Positions 36,754-45,757 of a stretch of DNA of 64,000 nt are shown here, piece after piece (within the stretch, counting starts at the first letter, position 1; each line of letters begins with the position of its first letter). The translations under genes and the position numbers were made by a program. The DNA comes from Aequorivita sp. HC6-5. Lineage in GTDB: Bacteria; Bacteroidota; Bacteroidia; Flavobacteriales; Flavobacteriaceae. The stretch covers positions 186,001 to 250,000 of the forward strand of contig CAJJCS010000005.1 in NCBI GenBank assembly GCA_905182755.1, given 5' to 3'. The notes beneath the pieces were generated by a model. It did no database searches. It worked only from the letters and a program-made list of their open reading frames with translations, and had not been told where the DNA came from.

Positions 36754-38403
36754 TTACTTATCTACGCTAATTTTTTTTGTGATTTGCTCGTTGGTATTGC
36801 CATCAATAAGCTGCAAGAAATAAATCCCTTTAACCACACTCTCAACGTTTATGGTGTTATCGGTGTTTGAAAGGGAACCTCCCATTACACGTTGCCCGGT
36901 AGCAGTATACAAATTATAAACAAGATTAGGATATCTTGTATTTGTTACCCTAAGAACACTTGATGCAGGATTGGGGTATATCTCTAAAACACCTGTTAAT
37001 AGATTATCTGGAACCCCTAATATATTTTGCACAGACGCTGTTGTAGTTTGTCCTGTACCAAGAGGGTCTAACCAATCTTTAAGCCTTGAGGAAGGGTTTT
37101 GTCCAGCGTCCCAAGAGATGCCAAACCTTCCATAAATATCATAATCGTTATTGTTTTCTGTACCTATACAGTTTGATTGTCCTGCGTATAATTGGCCAAT
37201 GATTTTTCCTGTATCACTAAACAGTGGAGATCCTGAAGAGCCGCTCTCGGTGGTTCCAAGCTCCCAGCCATCACCGCTACCCACAGACACTCCGCCAATA
37301 AGCCAAACTTGTGTCCCGTTTGCATTTTCTTTTACAGCGCCATCATCATCTCTAGATATCTTCATGATATCTCCATTAGGATGATGAATACCCACCTCAA
37401 AAAGTGGCTCAGTATCACTTCTGTCCCAGCCTGCAAAAACAATGTCCCAGGATGGAGGTACAGGATTTACGAGTTCTACTAGCGCAAAATCACTCAGCGC
37501 GTTGCTAGCCCTTAGAGTTGCCCCACTAATTGTAAAGTTTGTTTGTATGTCTACACTTGAGTCTTCTTGAGCACAAACCGGAGATGGACTCATCCAGTTA
37601 AACCGGACGCTCCAATAAGTAGGATCACTATTTTGAAGACAATGATTTGCGGTTAATAAAAATGGCTTTTTATCTCCAGCGGTGTTATTGAGCATAGATG
37701 CAGAGCATAAATACCCGTTTCCTAGAGTAAGTAATGCCACCGCTTTTTTAATAATATTTTTATGACTTTCGAAATCATCACCAACAGGACAGTTTACATC
37801 ATAATTGCAAGCCCCACTATCATTAAAATCTTTGTTTTTAGCTACAAACTGAGTTACTTTACCCATTCTATAGCCATGAATAATACTCCCTATTTTTAAT
37901 CTAGATATTTGATTTACACCAGCAGGCTCAAAGTATTCTATCCAAATCACATCTCCAGAGACAAACCAAGAACCCAGTTTGCCATTAGGGGTGTTCTCTT
38001 GTGAGCCGTAGGTGCGTGAAACGTCTGTTCTATCTCCATTAAAGAGTTGTAAACGAGCACCATTTGGAATAAAAATATCATCAAAATTTACACTTAAATT
38101 TACGGCATCTGGAGACCTAACTCCAATAAGCCAAATCCTACCCTGCTCATTTGGAAGGGTTGTCCAAGACCCTTGAGAGTCTATGTCTATATCTAGTGGT
38201 CTTGAAATACCATAGCGCCAGGGTTGATTTTTATAAATATCATTAAGGGCGTCTTCTGCCACAATAGCCTCAAGATCTAGAGGCGGCAATGAGATTATTT
38301 TAGAAGAGGAGTCTACATCAAAATCCCAACTAATGGGTTCCTGCGAGCACATAGGCAAGACAGCAACTAGAAAAACTAATATGTATGTGAGTTTTTTTAT
38401 CAA
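36754..38403 (-). CDS. Secreted trypsin-like serine endopeptidase with T9SS sorting domain
   Basis: A 549-residue exported protease. A signal peptide (MIKKLTYILVFLVAVLPMCSQ) leads into a propeptide-like region. The chymotrypsin-fold domain (about 215-450) shows the triad: LLTANHCL (His), SDFALVEL (Asp) and GTTESGSSGSPLF (Ser). Several cysteines around CNYDVNCP and CIGTENN could form disulfides. The layout resembles lysyl endopeptidase (Achromobacter protease I type); specificity was not determined. The last 75 residues (LEIYPNPASSVLRV, LYTATGQRV, GIYFLQLIDG) form a type IX sorting domain, so it is probably released or surface-bound. Confidence 0.92.
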   Translation of the reverse strand: MIKKLTYILVFLVAVLPMCSQEPISWDFDVDSSSKIISLPPLDLEAIVAEDALNDIYKNQPWRYGISRPLDIDIDSQGSWTTLPNEQGRIWLIGVRSPDAVNLSVNFDDIFIPNGARLQLFNGDRTDVSRTYGSQENTPNGKLGSWFVSGDVIWIEYFEPAGVNQISRLKIGSIIHGYRMGKVTQFVAKNKDFNDSGACNYDVNCPVGDDFESHKNIIKKAVALLTLGNGYLCSASMLNNTAGDKKPFLLTANHCLQNSDPTYWSVRFNWMSPSPVCAQEDSSVDIQTNFTISGATLRASNALSDFALVELVNPVPPSWDIVFAGWDRSDTEPLFEVGIHHPNGDIMKISRDDDGAVKENANGTQVWLIGGVSVGSGDGWELGTTESGSSGSPLFSDTGKIIGQLYAGQSNCIGTENNNDYDIYGRFGISWDAGQNPSSRLKDWLDPLGTGQTTTASVQNILGVPDNLLTGVLEIYPNPASSVLRVTNTRYPNLVYNLYTATGQRVMGGSLSNTDNTINVESVVKGIYFLQLIDGNTNEQITKKISVDK

Positions 38404-38469
38404 ATCAAAAAAATAGTGGAACTAAAATACATCATTTCAAGCAAATAGCAGCACTAAAACTCTAGAAAA

Positions 38470-38512
38470 ACAAAAAGCGCTACTGCATTACACATTAGCG
38501 CTTTTTGTTTTT
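38470..38512 (-). terminator. Terminator after queA
   Basis: A 13-bp perfect stem ACAAAAAGCGCTA/TAGCGCTTTTTGT with a 13-nt loop. Confidence 0.88.
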
Positions 38513-38526
38513 AAACTACATTGGTG

Positions 38527-39576
38527 TTAGATAATTAACATCGCATCACCATATGAAAAGAAATTATACTTTTCTTTTATAGCTTCTTGATAGGCTCTTT
38601 TAGTGAAATCATATCCTGCAAAGGCAGAAACCATCATTAAAAGTGTAGATTTTGGGGTATGAAAGTTGGTTACCATTGCATTTGCAATACTAAAATCATG
38701 AGGAGGGAAAACAAACTTGTTTGTCCAACCTGCATATGGGTTTAGGGTATGTTGAGAAGAAACAGAACTCTCTAAGGCTCTCATTGCGGTGGTTCCTATG
38801 GCGCAAATACGTCTTTTTTCAATAATGGCATTGTTAATCACATCTACAGTGCTTTGATCTATGCGCATTTCTTCACTATCCATTTTGTGCTTAGACAAAT
38901 CTTCTACCTCAACGGCGCTAAAGGTTCCAAGACCAACATGAAGAGTTACCTCTGCAAAATCAACCCCTTTAATTTCTAGACGTTTTAATAAATGCTTAGA
39001 GAAGTGAAGCCCTGCTGTTGGAGCAGCTACAGCACCTTCTTCTTTGGCAAAAATAGTTTGGTATCTTTCTGCATCTTCTGGCTCTACGTCTCTTTTAATA
39101 TATTTTGGAAGTGGCGTTTCTCCCAGCTCTGTTAGTTTATTTCTAAATTCTTCATACGAGCCGTCAAACAAAAAACGAAGCGTTCTTCCTCTTGATGTGG
39201 TGTTGTCTATAACCTCTGCTACTAGTGTTTCATCATCTCCGAAATACAACTTGTTTCCAATACGTATTTTACGTGCTGGATCAACTAGTACATCCCAAAG
39301 GCGTGTTTCTGGATTTAATTCACGTAGCAAAAATACTTCTATTCTTGCTCCAGTTTTTTCTTTGTTACCATACAAACGTGCAGGAAACACCTTGGTGTTA
39401 TTCATGACCAAAACATCATCCTGGTCAAAATAATCGATAAGATCTTTAAACATCTTGTGCTCGATAGTTTGCTCTTTCCTGTTCAAAACCATAAGGCGAG
39501 ACTCGTCTCTGTTTTCGGCTGGATATTCTGCTAACAACTCTGGTGGTAAATCAAAATGAAAATGTGATAACTTCAT
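38527..39576 (-). CDS. queA: S-adenosylmethionine:tRNA ribosyltransferase-isomerase
   Basis: Transfers and isomerises the ribosyl part of SAM onto 7-aminomethyl-7-deazaguanine in tRNA, giving epoxyqueuosine. The 349-residue product has [73 protein letters not shown] and [18 protein letters not shown], all conserved in QueA. It lies 123 bp after aroA and has its own promoter. Confidence 0.96.
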   Translation of the reverse strand: MKLSHFHFDLPPELLAEYPAENRDESRLMVLNRKEQTIEHKMFKDLIDYFDQDDVLVMNNTKVFPARLYGNKEKTGARIEVFLLRELNPETRLWDVLVDPARKIRIGNKLYFGDDETLVAEVIDNTTSRGRTLRFLFDGSYEEFRNKLTELGETPLPKYIKRDVEPEDAERYQTIFAKEEGAVAAPTAGLHFSKHLLKRLEIKGVDFAEVTLHVGLGTFSAVEVEDLSKHKMDSEEMRIDQSTVDVINNAIIEKRRICAIGTTAMRALESSVSSQHTLNPYAGWTNKFVFPPHDFSIANAMVTNFHTPKSTLLMMVSAFAGYDFTKRAYQEAIKEKYNFFSYGDAMLII

Positions 39577-39607
39577 GTGCTTTTGTTGGCTTTAAATTCA
39601 AAAGCTG

Positions 39608-39639
39608 CAAATATACAATCTGAGGATAGGCCTTGTCAA
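39608..39639 (-). promoter_or_regulatory. Promoter of queA
   Basis: On the minus strand TTG (of TTGACA), a 21-bp spacer, then TATATTTG: a good Bacteroidota -33/-7 pair, 31 bp before the queA ATG. Confidence 0.65.
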
Positions 39640-39699
39640 GTAAATGGCCATTTATTATTGAAAGTATTTTGAATATGAGAATCTTAGGGCTACTTTTTC

Positions 39700-40935
39700 C
39701 TAACAAAAGTCTGCGCTTATTCCCATCTTTTTTAAATCAGAATAAAACGCTGGGTATGATTTTGTGACCACCATAGGGTCCTGGATCGTAACACAAAACA
39801 ACTCAGCCAATACCCCAAAAGCCATAGCCATTCTATGGTCATCATAGGTAGCTATTTCTATGTCTTGCGTTCTATTTTCAAAGGCTATCTCGTGAGACTC
39901 TAAAAGCAATGTGTCTTGCGTGATATGCACCACAGCGCCTAGTTTGGTCAACTCATTTTGCAGCGCCACTAGCCTATCAGTCTCTTTTATTTTAAGGGTA
40001 TGTAATCCTGTAAGATGGCAGGCTATCCCCAATCCAAAACAAGTAACAGCAATGGTTTGAGCCAAATCTGGGCTAGGAGTTAAATCTGCCTTAAAGCCGG
40101 CGGGTAGCGGGGTGTCATTTTTTGAGAGGGCTATGGTTTGGGAATCTATAGCTGTGGTTGTAACCCCTAAGGATTCATAAAGCGACACCAATGCGGCATC
40201 TGCTTGCAAACTATTTGTTTTAAAACTAGAGAGGTGCACACAGCGTTTTTTTGACAGCGCTACTAAACTATAAAAGTAAGATGCCGAACTCCAATCTCCC
40301 TCAACAGCAATCTTAATGTTCTTGCTTTTTGTTAAGGGCAGTATCCTAATATCTTGACCTTTAAGAGTACTCTCTACCCCAATTTGAGAGAGTAAAGACA
40401 AAGTCATGTCTATGTATGGTTTTGAGGTAATGTTGCCTGTAAGGGTAAGAGTAAGCCCCTTTTTTAAATAAGGCCCAATAAGTGCTAATGCAGAAATGTA
40501 TTGGCTACTCACACTAGCATCTATAGTAACATTACCACTGAGAGCGGCAGGTGCTATTTTAAGGGGAGGGTACCCTTGTTTACCTGTATAAGTTATAGCT
40601 GCGCCCATATCCCTTAAAGCGGCTACCAAAGGGCCTATAGGCCGCTGACGCATTGAGGAGCTTCCAGTGAGGGTAATTTCTTTTTGGGTAGTTGCGGCTA
40701 GGTAGGCGGTTAAAAAACGCATTGCCGTACCTGCGTGATGAATATCTAGAGTATCCTCTTGGCTAGCGAGCGCTTTTTGCAATACAGTAGTATCATCGCA
40801 AGAGGCTATATTTTCTATCTCAATATCTGGATATAAGGCTTGCAAAATTAACAGTCTATTACTCTCACTTTTAGAACCAGACAAAAAAATAGAAGCCTGC
40901 GGTATATCTTTATATTTTGAGAGTTTTGCAATCAT
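39700..40935 (-). CDS. aroA: 3-phosphoshikimate 1-carboxyvinyltransferase (EPSP synthase)
   Basis: Sixth step of the shikimate pathway: joins phosphoenolpyruvate to shikimate 3-phosphate. The 411-residue product has GSKSESNRLLILQAL, HAGTAMRFLTAYLA, SSMRQRPIGPL, ASVSSQYISALAL, GDWSSASYFYSL, LTPSPDLAQTIAV, HTLKIKETDRL and YDDHRMAMAFG. The loop reads GTAMRF where the E. coli enzyme has GTAMRP; this is next to the glyphosate site, and its effect on sensitivity is not known from sequence. It overlaps the preceding membrane-protein gene by four bases. Confidence 0.95.
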   Translation of the reverse strand: MIAKLSKYKDIPQASIFLSGSKSESNRLLILQALYPDIEIENIASCDDTTVLQKALASQEDTLDIHHAGTAMRFLTAYLAATTQKEITLTGSSSMRQRPIGPLVAALRDMGAAITYTGKQGYPPLKIAPAALSGNVTIDASVSSQYISALALIGPYLKKGLTLTLTGNITSKPYIDMTLSLLSQIGVESTLKGQDIRILPLTKSKNIKIAVEGDWSSASYFYSLVALSKKRCVHLSSFKTNSLQADAALVSLYESLGVTTTAIDSQTIALSKNDTPLPAGFKADLTPSPDLAQTIAVTCFGLGIACHLTGLHTLKIKETDRLVALQNELTKLGAVVHITQDTLLLESHEIAFENRTQDIEIATYDDHRMAMAFGVLAELFCVTIQDPMVVTKSYPAFYSDLKKMGISADFC

Positions 40936-41171
40936 TTATTTTTAGTGGCTTTCTCTTTTAATTTCCCCCAAAACTTTCCGTAGGTCATTGAAAAACCATA
41001 GACAAAACCTCCAAGTAGTAGTGCAACAACCGTTCTTAAACTCACATTTAAAAACCCTGCACTAAAGCCAACAAAGGCCCATTGTACAAAAAAGAACACA
41101 ACGGCAAAGGCCAATGTGAGGGTTGCCACAGATTTCCAAAACCCTTTATGGCTTGTAACTTTTTTAAACAT
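40932..41171 (-). CDS. Small membrane protein of unknown function
   Basis: A 79-residue protein with two predicted membrane helices (SVATLTLAFAVVFFFVQWAFV and TVVALLLGGFVYGFSMTY) and a basic C-terminal tail (WGKLKEKATKNK), which should face the cytoplasm. It is fused into the operon by overlaps: one base with mazG upstream and four bases with aroA downstream. I do not recognise a characterised family. Confidence 0.85.
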   Translation of the reverse strand: MFKKVTSHKGFWKSVATLTLAFAVVFFFVQWAFVGFSAGFLNVSLRTVVALLLGGFVYGFSMTYGKFWGKLKEKATKNK

Positions 41172-41497
41172 TAGTGTAGTTTTTCATTGTTGTGATGCCT
41201 GTCATGATCACGCTTGGTTTTAATATCCAATTTTTTATCAAAGGCATCTTGTAAATCTACGCCTGTCTGGTTGGCAAGGCACAAAACTACAAACATAACA
41301 TCTGCCAGTTCTTCTCCAAGATCTTTGTTTTTATCACTTTCTTTCTCACTTTGTTCTCCATAGCGCCTGGCAATTATGCGGGCTACCTCTCCTACCTCCT
41401 CTGTGAGTTGCGCCATGTTTGTAAGTTCATTAAAATAACGAACTCCATGGGTTTTAATCCAGGTGTCAACTTCTTTTTGTGCGTTTTTAATATCCAT
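41171..41497 (-). CDS. MazG-like nucleotide pyrophosphohydrolase
   Basis: A 108-residue all-alpha NTP pyrophosphohydrolase of the MazG-like family, which hydrolyses (d)NTPs to monophosphates, often as house-cleaning. The metal-binding motif is EEVGE (LTEEVGEVARII) with the second half EELADVMFVVLCLAN. The His-rich C terminus (RDHDRHHNNEKLH) is notable. The start overlaps the dtd stop by one base. Confidence 0.92.
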   Translation of the reverse strand: MDIKNAQKEVDTWIKTHGVRYFNELTNMAQLTEEVGEVARIIARRYGEQSEKESDKNKDLGEELADVMFVVLCLANQTGVDLQDAFDKKLDIKTKRDHDRHHNNEKLH

Positions 41498-41949
41498 TAC
41501 TCTTTATTTTTTGAATCTATCGTGATCGTTACAGGGCCATCATTTATAAGGGCTACCTCCATCATAGCTCCAAATTGTCCTGTTTGTATTTTCTTGTCGA
41601 GCTCCTTTTCTAAACTATCTACAAACCCCTGGTATAATGGTATTGCAACCTCTGGCTTGGCAGCCTTTATAAAAGAAGGACGATTGCCTTTTTTAGTGCT
41701 GGCATGAAGTGTAAATTGGCTTACCACAATAACATCTGCGTCTATATCTTGAAGCGATACATTCATGGCTCCAAGAGGGTCTTCAAAAATACGAAGCTTG
41801 GCCACTTTTGCCACCAACCAATCTATATCTTGCTGGGTATCTTGAGTTTCAACGCCCACTAAAATAAGCAAACCTTTTTGTATTTCTGAAATTTTAACCC
41901 CTTGAACACTAACCGAGGCTTCTTTCACTCTTTGTATCACTACTCTCAT
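41497..41949 (-). CDS. dtd: D-aminoacyl-tRNA deacylase
   Basis: Removes D-amino acids (and misattached glycine) from tRNA. The 150-residue product has the two active-site motifs SQFTLHA and NDGPVT (family form S-Q-x-T-L and N-x-G-P-V-T). MRVVIQRVKEASV at 41949 is the family start; a GTG two codons upstream is unlikely. A TACATTTG box ends 3 nt before the ATG. It is the first gene of a tight run dtd-mazG-membrane protein-aroA. Confidence 0.95.
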   Translation of the reverse strand: MRVVIQRVKEASVSVQGVKISEIQKGLLILVGVETQDTQQDIDWLVAKVAKLRIFEDPLGAMNVSLQDIDADVIVVSQFTLHASTKKGNRPSFIKAAKPEVAIPLYQGFVDSLEKELDKKIQTGQFGAMMEVALINDGPVTITIDSKNKE

Positions 41950-41998
41950 ACACAAATGTAATAGTAAGAGCTCTCAAGCAATATGAGTGCTGCTCTAA

Positions 41999-42952
41999 TT
42001 ATTCTTTTTTGTTATAAATATCTTTTCTGAAATGTTCTTGTTCCCCCTCTAAAATTTGCAAATAACTCTTATAGCGAGACCATGATAATGCATCATTTTC
42101 TAAAGCATCTTTTACGGCGCACTTAGGCTCCTGTTTATGCAAGCAGTTGTTGAATTTGCACTGATCTTTAAGTTCAAAGAACTCAGGAAAATAATTACCC
42201 AGCTCTTGTTTTTCTACCTCAACAACTCCAAATCCTTTAATCCCGGGAGTGTCTATAATTTGCGCCCCAAAAGAGAGGTCATACATTTCTGCAAAGGTAG
42301 TGGTATGCTGTCCTTGCATGTGTTGGGTAGAAATTTGCTTTGTTTTTAGTTCTAGTGTTGGCTCTAAAGCATTTACTAAGGTAGATTTTCCTACCCCACT
42401 ATGTCCAGAAAACATAGACACTTTACCTTGCATCATTTGTTTTACCTTATCTATGTTTTTCCCTGTTTTGGCTGAAATACCAACACACTCATACCCAATA
42501 GATCTGTATAGGGCTGCGAGGTATTTTATCTCTAGGGTTTGGTCTTCGTTGTAGGTGTCAATTTTATTAAAAAGCAGCACTGCTTTTATGTGATAGGCTT
42601 CTGCTGTTACCAAAAAACGATCTATAAAGGGTGTAAATGTAGGTGGGTTGTTTAGGGTTACCAGCAAAAAAGCCACATCTACATTAGCAGCAATAATATG
42701 TGTTTGCTTAGATAGGTTTACAGATTTACGTATAATATAATTTTCTCGAGGTGCAATTTTATTGATAATGCCAATAGTTTCATCACCTTTAGTTTCTACT
42801 TCAAATACTACATGATCTCCTGCAGCTACTGGGTTGGTGCTTTTTATACCTTCAATTCTAAACTTTCCTTTTATTTTACATTCATAGAAAACTCCGTCGG
42901 TAGCCTTAACGGTATACCAACTCCCTGTAGATTTATAGACAACTCCATTCAT
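41999..42952 (-). CDS. rsgA: Small ribosomal subunit biogenesis GTPase RsgA
   Basis: Circularly permuted GTPase that acts late in 30S maturation. The 317-residue product has an N-terminal OB fold (KATDGVFYECKIKGKFR), then G4 (LFNKID) before G1 (GHSGVGKSTLVN) and G3 (DTPGIKGFG), the diagnostic permuted order. It ends with a zinc-binding region (QCKFNNCLHKQEPKCAV: Cys, Cys-x-His, Cys). It lies 49 bp upstream of dtd on the same strand. Confidence 0.95.
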   Translation of the reverse strand: MNGVVYKSTGSWYTVKATDGVFYECKIKGKFRIEGIKSTNPVAAGDHVVFEVETKGDETIGIINKIAPRENYIIRKSVNLSKQTHIIAANVDVAFLLVTLNNPPTFTPFIDRFLVTAEAYHIKAVLLFNKIDTYNEDQTLEIKYLAALYRSIGYECVGISAKTGKNIDKVKQMMQGKVSMFSGHSGVGKSTLVNALEPTLELKTKQISTQHMQGQHTTTFAEMYDLSFGAQIIDTPGIKGFGVVEVEKQELGNYFPEFFELKDQCKFNNCLHKQEPKCAVKDALENDALSWSRYKSYLQILEGEQEHFRKDIYNKKE

Positions 42953-42998
42953 TAATTACAAAACTCTGAAATTTTAATGGGATGGCATACATTTTATA

Positions 42999-43006
42999 TA
43001 GATTTG
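42999..43006 (+). promoter_or_regulatory. Candidate -7 box for the secreted 152-residue protein
   Basis: TAGATTTG fits TAnnTTTG, 26 bp before the ATG at 43033. Confidence 0.4.
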
Positions 43007-43032
43007 CTGAAATTAATTTAATAAAAACAACC

Positions 43033-43491
43033 ATGAAAAAACTTATTCTAGTAATAGCACTAGTGGCTTTATTTTCTTTTGATGTAAACGCGCAAGTCTA
43101 CCAATATCAAACAGTAACAGTAATTGAGTCTATAATCCCTAATGGTATGGGTAGGTCTCGTATGATTTCAGCAAACGACACCAGAAATTATAAAGATGCA
43201 ACCTCAACAAAAACTGGAGAAAAGGATAAAAGAAACAAAACCGATCGCGGAGAAATTCGTGTAAAGGGGTATGATGAAACCAAACTATTAAACTTCTTTA
43301 ACATTGGAGGAATTCGTTTTCAGAACATTGCAACAAATGATGCGCTTGTAACTTCTAAGATCAACACCATGGCAGAAGAAGGCTGGGAATTAGCCTTTGT
43401 AAACAGTGGTATTGAGAGTGACGCTGGTAAGGATGATGGAAAAGGTATTTTTATAACGCGTTATATTTTCAAAAAAAGTAAAACAGAGTAA
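43033..43491 (+). CDS. Secreted protein of unknown function (152 residues)
   Basis: A signal peptide (MKKLILVIALVALFSFDVNA) is followed by a 130-residue domain. The second half, MAEEGWELAFVNSGIESD, resembles the short repeats of DUF4177-type proteins, but I do not assign a family. The middle is basic and hydrophilic (TSTKTGEKDKRNKTDRGEI). The open frame starts at 42982, but the signal peptide fixes the ATG at 43033. It is divergent from rsgA and ends in a strong terminator shared with the convergent DAHP synthase gene. Confidence 0.82.
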   Translation: MKKLILVIALVALFSFDVNAQVYQYQTVTVIESIIPNGMGRSRMISANDTRNYKDATSTKTGEKDKRNKTDRGEIRVKGYDETKLLNFFNIGGIRFQNIATNDALVTSKINTMAEEGWELAFVNSGIESDAGKDDGKGIFITRYIFKKSKTE

Positions 43492-43505
43492 CAAACCAAT
43501 ACTAT

Positions 43506-43540
43506 AAAAAAAGCCTGTATAGACCATACAGGCTTTTTTT
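43506..43540. terminator. Bidirectional terminator before DAHP synthase gene end
   Basis: AAAAAAGCCTGTAT/ATACAGGCTTTTTT, 14-bp perfect stem, AGACC loop; between convergent genes. Confidence 0.93.
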
Positions 43541-43546
43541 ATTTTT

Positions 43547-44632
43547 TTACTTTTTGGTGATGACCTTATTTTGGTGATTGATAGACTCTTGATGGATGGC
43601 TTTATAGATTTTTAAAATAAAGGCTTCACTTAGGGTATGCTCCTGCCCCTTAAGAATCATTTTACCTAAAATTTCATTCCAACGTTTGGTCTGCAGAATC
43701 GCTATGTTGTTTGATTTTTTTAAAGCGCCAATTTCATCTGCAATACCCATCCGCTTTCCTAAGGTTTCTAGTAATTTATGATCTAAAACATCTATTTTGG
43801 TACGAAGGGTATTGAGTTTGTTTTTAAACTCAATAGCATCTGTTTCCTGAAGAGGTATGCGCAAATCTTTGGTCATTTGCTTTAAAGCCTTTGGTGTTAT
43901 TTGCTGCTGTGCATCACTCCAAGCATTGTCTGGATCATGGTGGGTTTCTACCATAATACCGTCATAGTTAAGATCTAAGGCTGTTTGGCATAAATCAAAA
44001 ATAAGATCTCTTTTCCCTGCTATATGTGAAGGGTCAAGAATAAGCGGAAGGTCTGGAAATTCATTTTGTAAATCAATAGGTATTTGCCACTCTGGATTGT
44101 TGCGGTAGGTCTGCTTCTCGTAAGAAGAAAATCCTCGGTGTACTGCCGCCAAATTTTTCAATCCAACCTTATAAAAACGCTCTACAGCCCCAAGCCACAA
44201 GGCTAAATCTGGATTTACAGGGTTTTTTACCAGTACGGTTTTACCTGTACCCTTTAAGGCTTCTGCAATTTCTTGAACCATAAATGGAGACACTGTAGTG
44301 CGAGCTCCAACCCACAAAATATCAACATCGTGCTTTAAAGCTAAATCAACATGGGCGGCATTGGCCACCTCTGTTGTTGTTAGTAAGCCTGTCTCTTGTT
44401 TGGCTCTTTGCAGCCATTTAAGACCTACTTCGCCAACGCCCTCAAAATTACCTGGGCGTGTTCTTGGTTTCCAAATACCAGCTCTTAGCACGGTAGTATC
44501 TGTGTCTTTTAATTGATGTGCAATTTCTAAAACCTGCTCTTGTGTTTCTGCGCTGCAAGGCCCTGCAATTAACAATGGGTGGGAAAGCCCCATGTTTTTT
44601 AACCAAGCACCTAATTCTTTATTATTTTTCAT
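43547..44632 (-). CDS. Bifunctional DAHP synthase / chorismate mutase
   Basis: Couples the first step of aromatic amino acid synthesis (PEP + erythrose 4-phosphate to DAHP) to chorismate mutase. The 361-residue product has a type I-beta DAHP synthase domain (about 1-260: IAGPCSAET, RAGIWKPRTRPGNFEGVGE, WVGARTTVSPF, VKNPVNPDL, LAAVHRGFS, ILDPSHIAGKRD, GIMVETHHDP). It is fused to an AroQ chorismate mutase helical domain (about 265-350: LRTKIDVLDHKLLETLGKRMGIADEIGALK, given here only as its positions and key Arg/Lys). In related enzymes the mutase domain confers feedback control by prephenate. A terminator-like hairpin lies just upstream. Confidence 0.95.
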   Translation of the reverse strand: MKNNKELGAWLKNMGLSHPLLIAGPCSAETQEQVLEIAHQLKDTDTTVLRAGIWKPRTRPGNFEGVGEVGLKWLQRAKQETGLLTTTEVANAAHVDLALKHDVDILWVGARTTVSPFMVQEIAEALKGTGKTVLVKNPVNPDLALWLGAVERFYKVGLKNLAAVHRGFSSYEKQTYRNNPEWQIPIDLQNEFPDLPLILDPSHIAGKRDLIFDLCQTALDLNYDGIMVETHHDPDNAWSDAQQQITPKALKQMTKDLRIPLQETDAIEFKNKLNTLRTKIDVLDHKLLETLGKRMGIADEIGALKKSNNIAILQTKRWNEILGKMILKGQEHTLSEAFILKIYKAIHQESINHQNKVITKK

Positions 44633-44643
44633 AGATTAAATCA

Positions 44644-44672
44644 AAAAAAAGAGCCTCTATTGAGGCCTTTTG
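44644..44672 (-). promoter_or_regulatory. Terminator-like hairpin in the DAHP synthase leader (possible attenuator)
   Basis: On the minus strand GGCCTC/GAGGC(T) pair around AATA and run into eight T residues, ending about 10 nt before the ATG at 44632. A TACTTTTG -7 box lies about 100 bp upstream, so the hairpin is within the leader. A frame ending LLYFNTPKRPQ stops inside the hairpin loop, but it has only a TTG as start. Attenuation by aromatic amino acids is a hypothesis; it could also be the terminator of the upstream gene. Confidence 0.5.
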
Positions 44673-44769
44673 GGTGTATTAAAATACAATAATCCAACTT
44701 TAATTGAAATTTTGTAATGCAGACCAGCACCCTTTGGTAAAAGCGTATTGCTATTTATTTTACGGTAAA

Positions 44770-44777
44770 CAAAAGTA
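44770..44777 (-). promoter_or_regulatory. Candidate -7 box for DAHP synthase
   Basis: TACTTTTG on the minus strand; would give a leader of about 130 nt containing the hairpin above. Confidence 0.45.
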
Positions 44778-44824
44778 GCTATTCTAGTAGGGTTTAAAAA
44801 TTATTTGTGAAACTATTAGCAAAT

Positions 44825-44950
44825 CTACTCTCCCAACATAGCATGCACTAAGTGAAGGTTAACAGCATCTAAGTTATCATCTTTCACACAGGCCATATTT
44901 TGCTTTTTGCTGGCTTTAGAAATTCTCTCCAAAAACAAACAACAAATCAT
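44825..44950 (-). CDS. Possible small protein, 41 residues
   Basis: An ATG-started frame (MICCLFLERISKASKKQNMA...LVHAMLGE) in the 340-bp gap between the adhesin-like lipoprotein gene and DAHP synthase. Composition is protein-like and helical (DDNLDAVNLHLVHAMLG), but I recognise no family and see no promoter for it. It could be a decayed fragment or chance. Apart from this frame, the -7 box and the hairpin, I see nothing else in 44633-44970. Confidence 0.3.
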   Translation of the reverse strand: MICCLFLERISKASKKQNMACVKDDNLDAVNLHLVHAMLGE

Positions 44951-44970
44951 TGATGTTTGCTTTAATGAAT

Positions 44971-45753
44971 TTATTCAAAAATTAATTGGCCCGTAAAAAG
45001 TGTCTCTACCTCAACTATATCCGGGCGGTTTACACAAATTACATCTCCAGTGCTTACCAGTTGCCCGGAGAGTTTATCTATAGGGTGTACAATCATTTTG
45101 TTGGCGCTTCTGTGAAAAAAATCAAACTCATTTACCAAGAAGTCTCTACCCTCAAAGCGCGGATTCTCATCATTTAAAACAACCCTTGCAGTGGTAGCAG
45201 CGCCGCTTATATAAAAAACACTTTGCCCATTGGCGCTTACATTAAAAGCATCACACATAACATCTAGATAAAAATCACCGGCTTTTTTTAAAGACACAAT
45301 ACCACCTGGACCGTTATTTGTATTACTAGTTAATGTTAATTCTGGGAAAGCTAAGGTGCCTATGCTTGTTATATCATAGTTAGAGGAGTTTCTAATGTGT
45401 GTGAGATTTGGTGTTGTTATTGTAACCACTGTAAGGCCGTAATCTCTCACAAAATTACACGCATTTGTATCTCTAACAATCAAGGTATCATCAAAAACAT
45501 ATACAGATACATCTGTAAGTAAATTCTCTGCGGTGGTAAGACTAACCTGCTGCACATCACCTTGCTTTATAAGCAATGTAACCTCTCCCTCTGATCTTAC
45601 TCTTAAAAAAGGAGGCACCTCAACTGTCATTGTAACGCTATCTCCAGCGGCCTGAAAACAATCACCAATAGCGTCAGAATTACAAGAGCACAAGAGCCCT
45701 AGTAACACAAGTGCTGTTGTTTTTTTTATTGCTAAGAGTATTATTTTCTTCAT
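44971..45753 (-). CDS. Lipoprotein with head-GIN (DUF2807) auto-transporter-like domain
   Basis: A 260-residue lipoprotein: the signal ends LLGLLCSCNSD, with a lipobox Cys. The rest is a right-handed beta-type putative adhesin domain, DUF2807, recognisable from repeated short strands (FLRVRSEGEVTLLIKQGDVQ, DVSVYVFDDTLIVRDTNACNF, ITTPNLTHIRNSSNYDITSIG) and from the typical FPELTLTSNTNNGPGGIVS. Its function is unknown, and cell-surface location is likely. The ATG at 45753 is chosen for its signal peptide. It lies 4 bp after the outer-membrane barrel gene, so the two form an operon. Confidence 0.85.
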   Translation of the reverse strand: MKKIILLAIKKTTALVLLGLLCSCNSDAIGDCFQAAGDSVTMTVEVPPFLRVRSEGEVTLLIKQGDVQQVSLTTAENLLTDVSVYVFDDTLIVRDTNACNFVRDYGLTVVTITTPNLTHIRNSSNYDITSIGTLAFPELTLTSNTNNGPGGIVSLKKAGDFYLDVMCDAFNVSANGQSVFYISGAATTARVVLNDENPRFEGRDFLVNEFDFFHRSANKMIVHPIDKLSGQLVSTGDVICVNRPDIVEVETLFTGQLIFE

Positions 45754-45757
45754 TATT

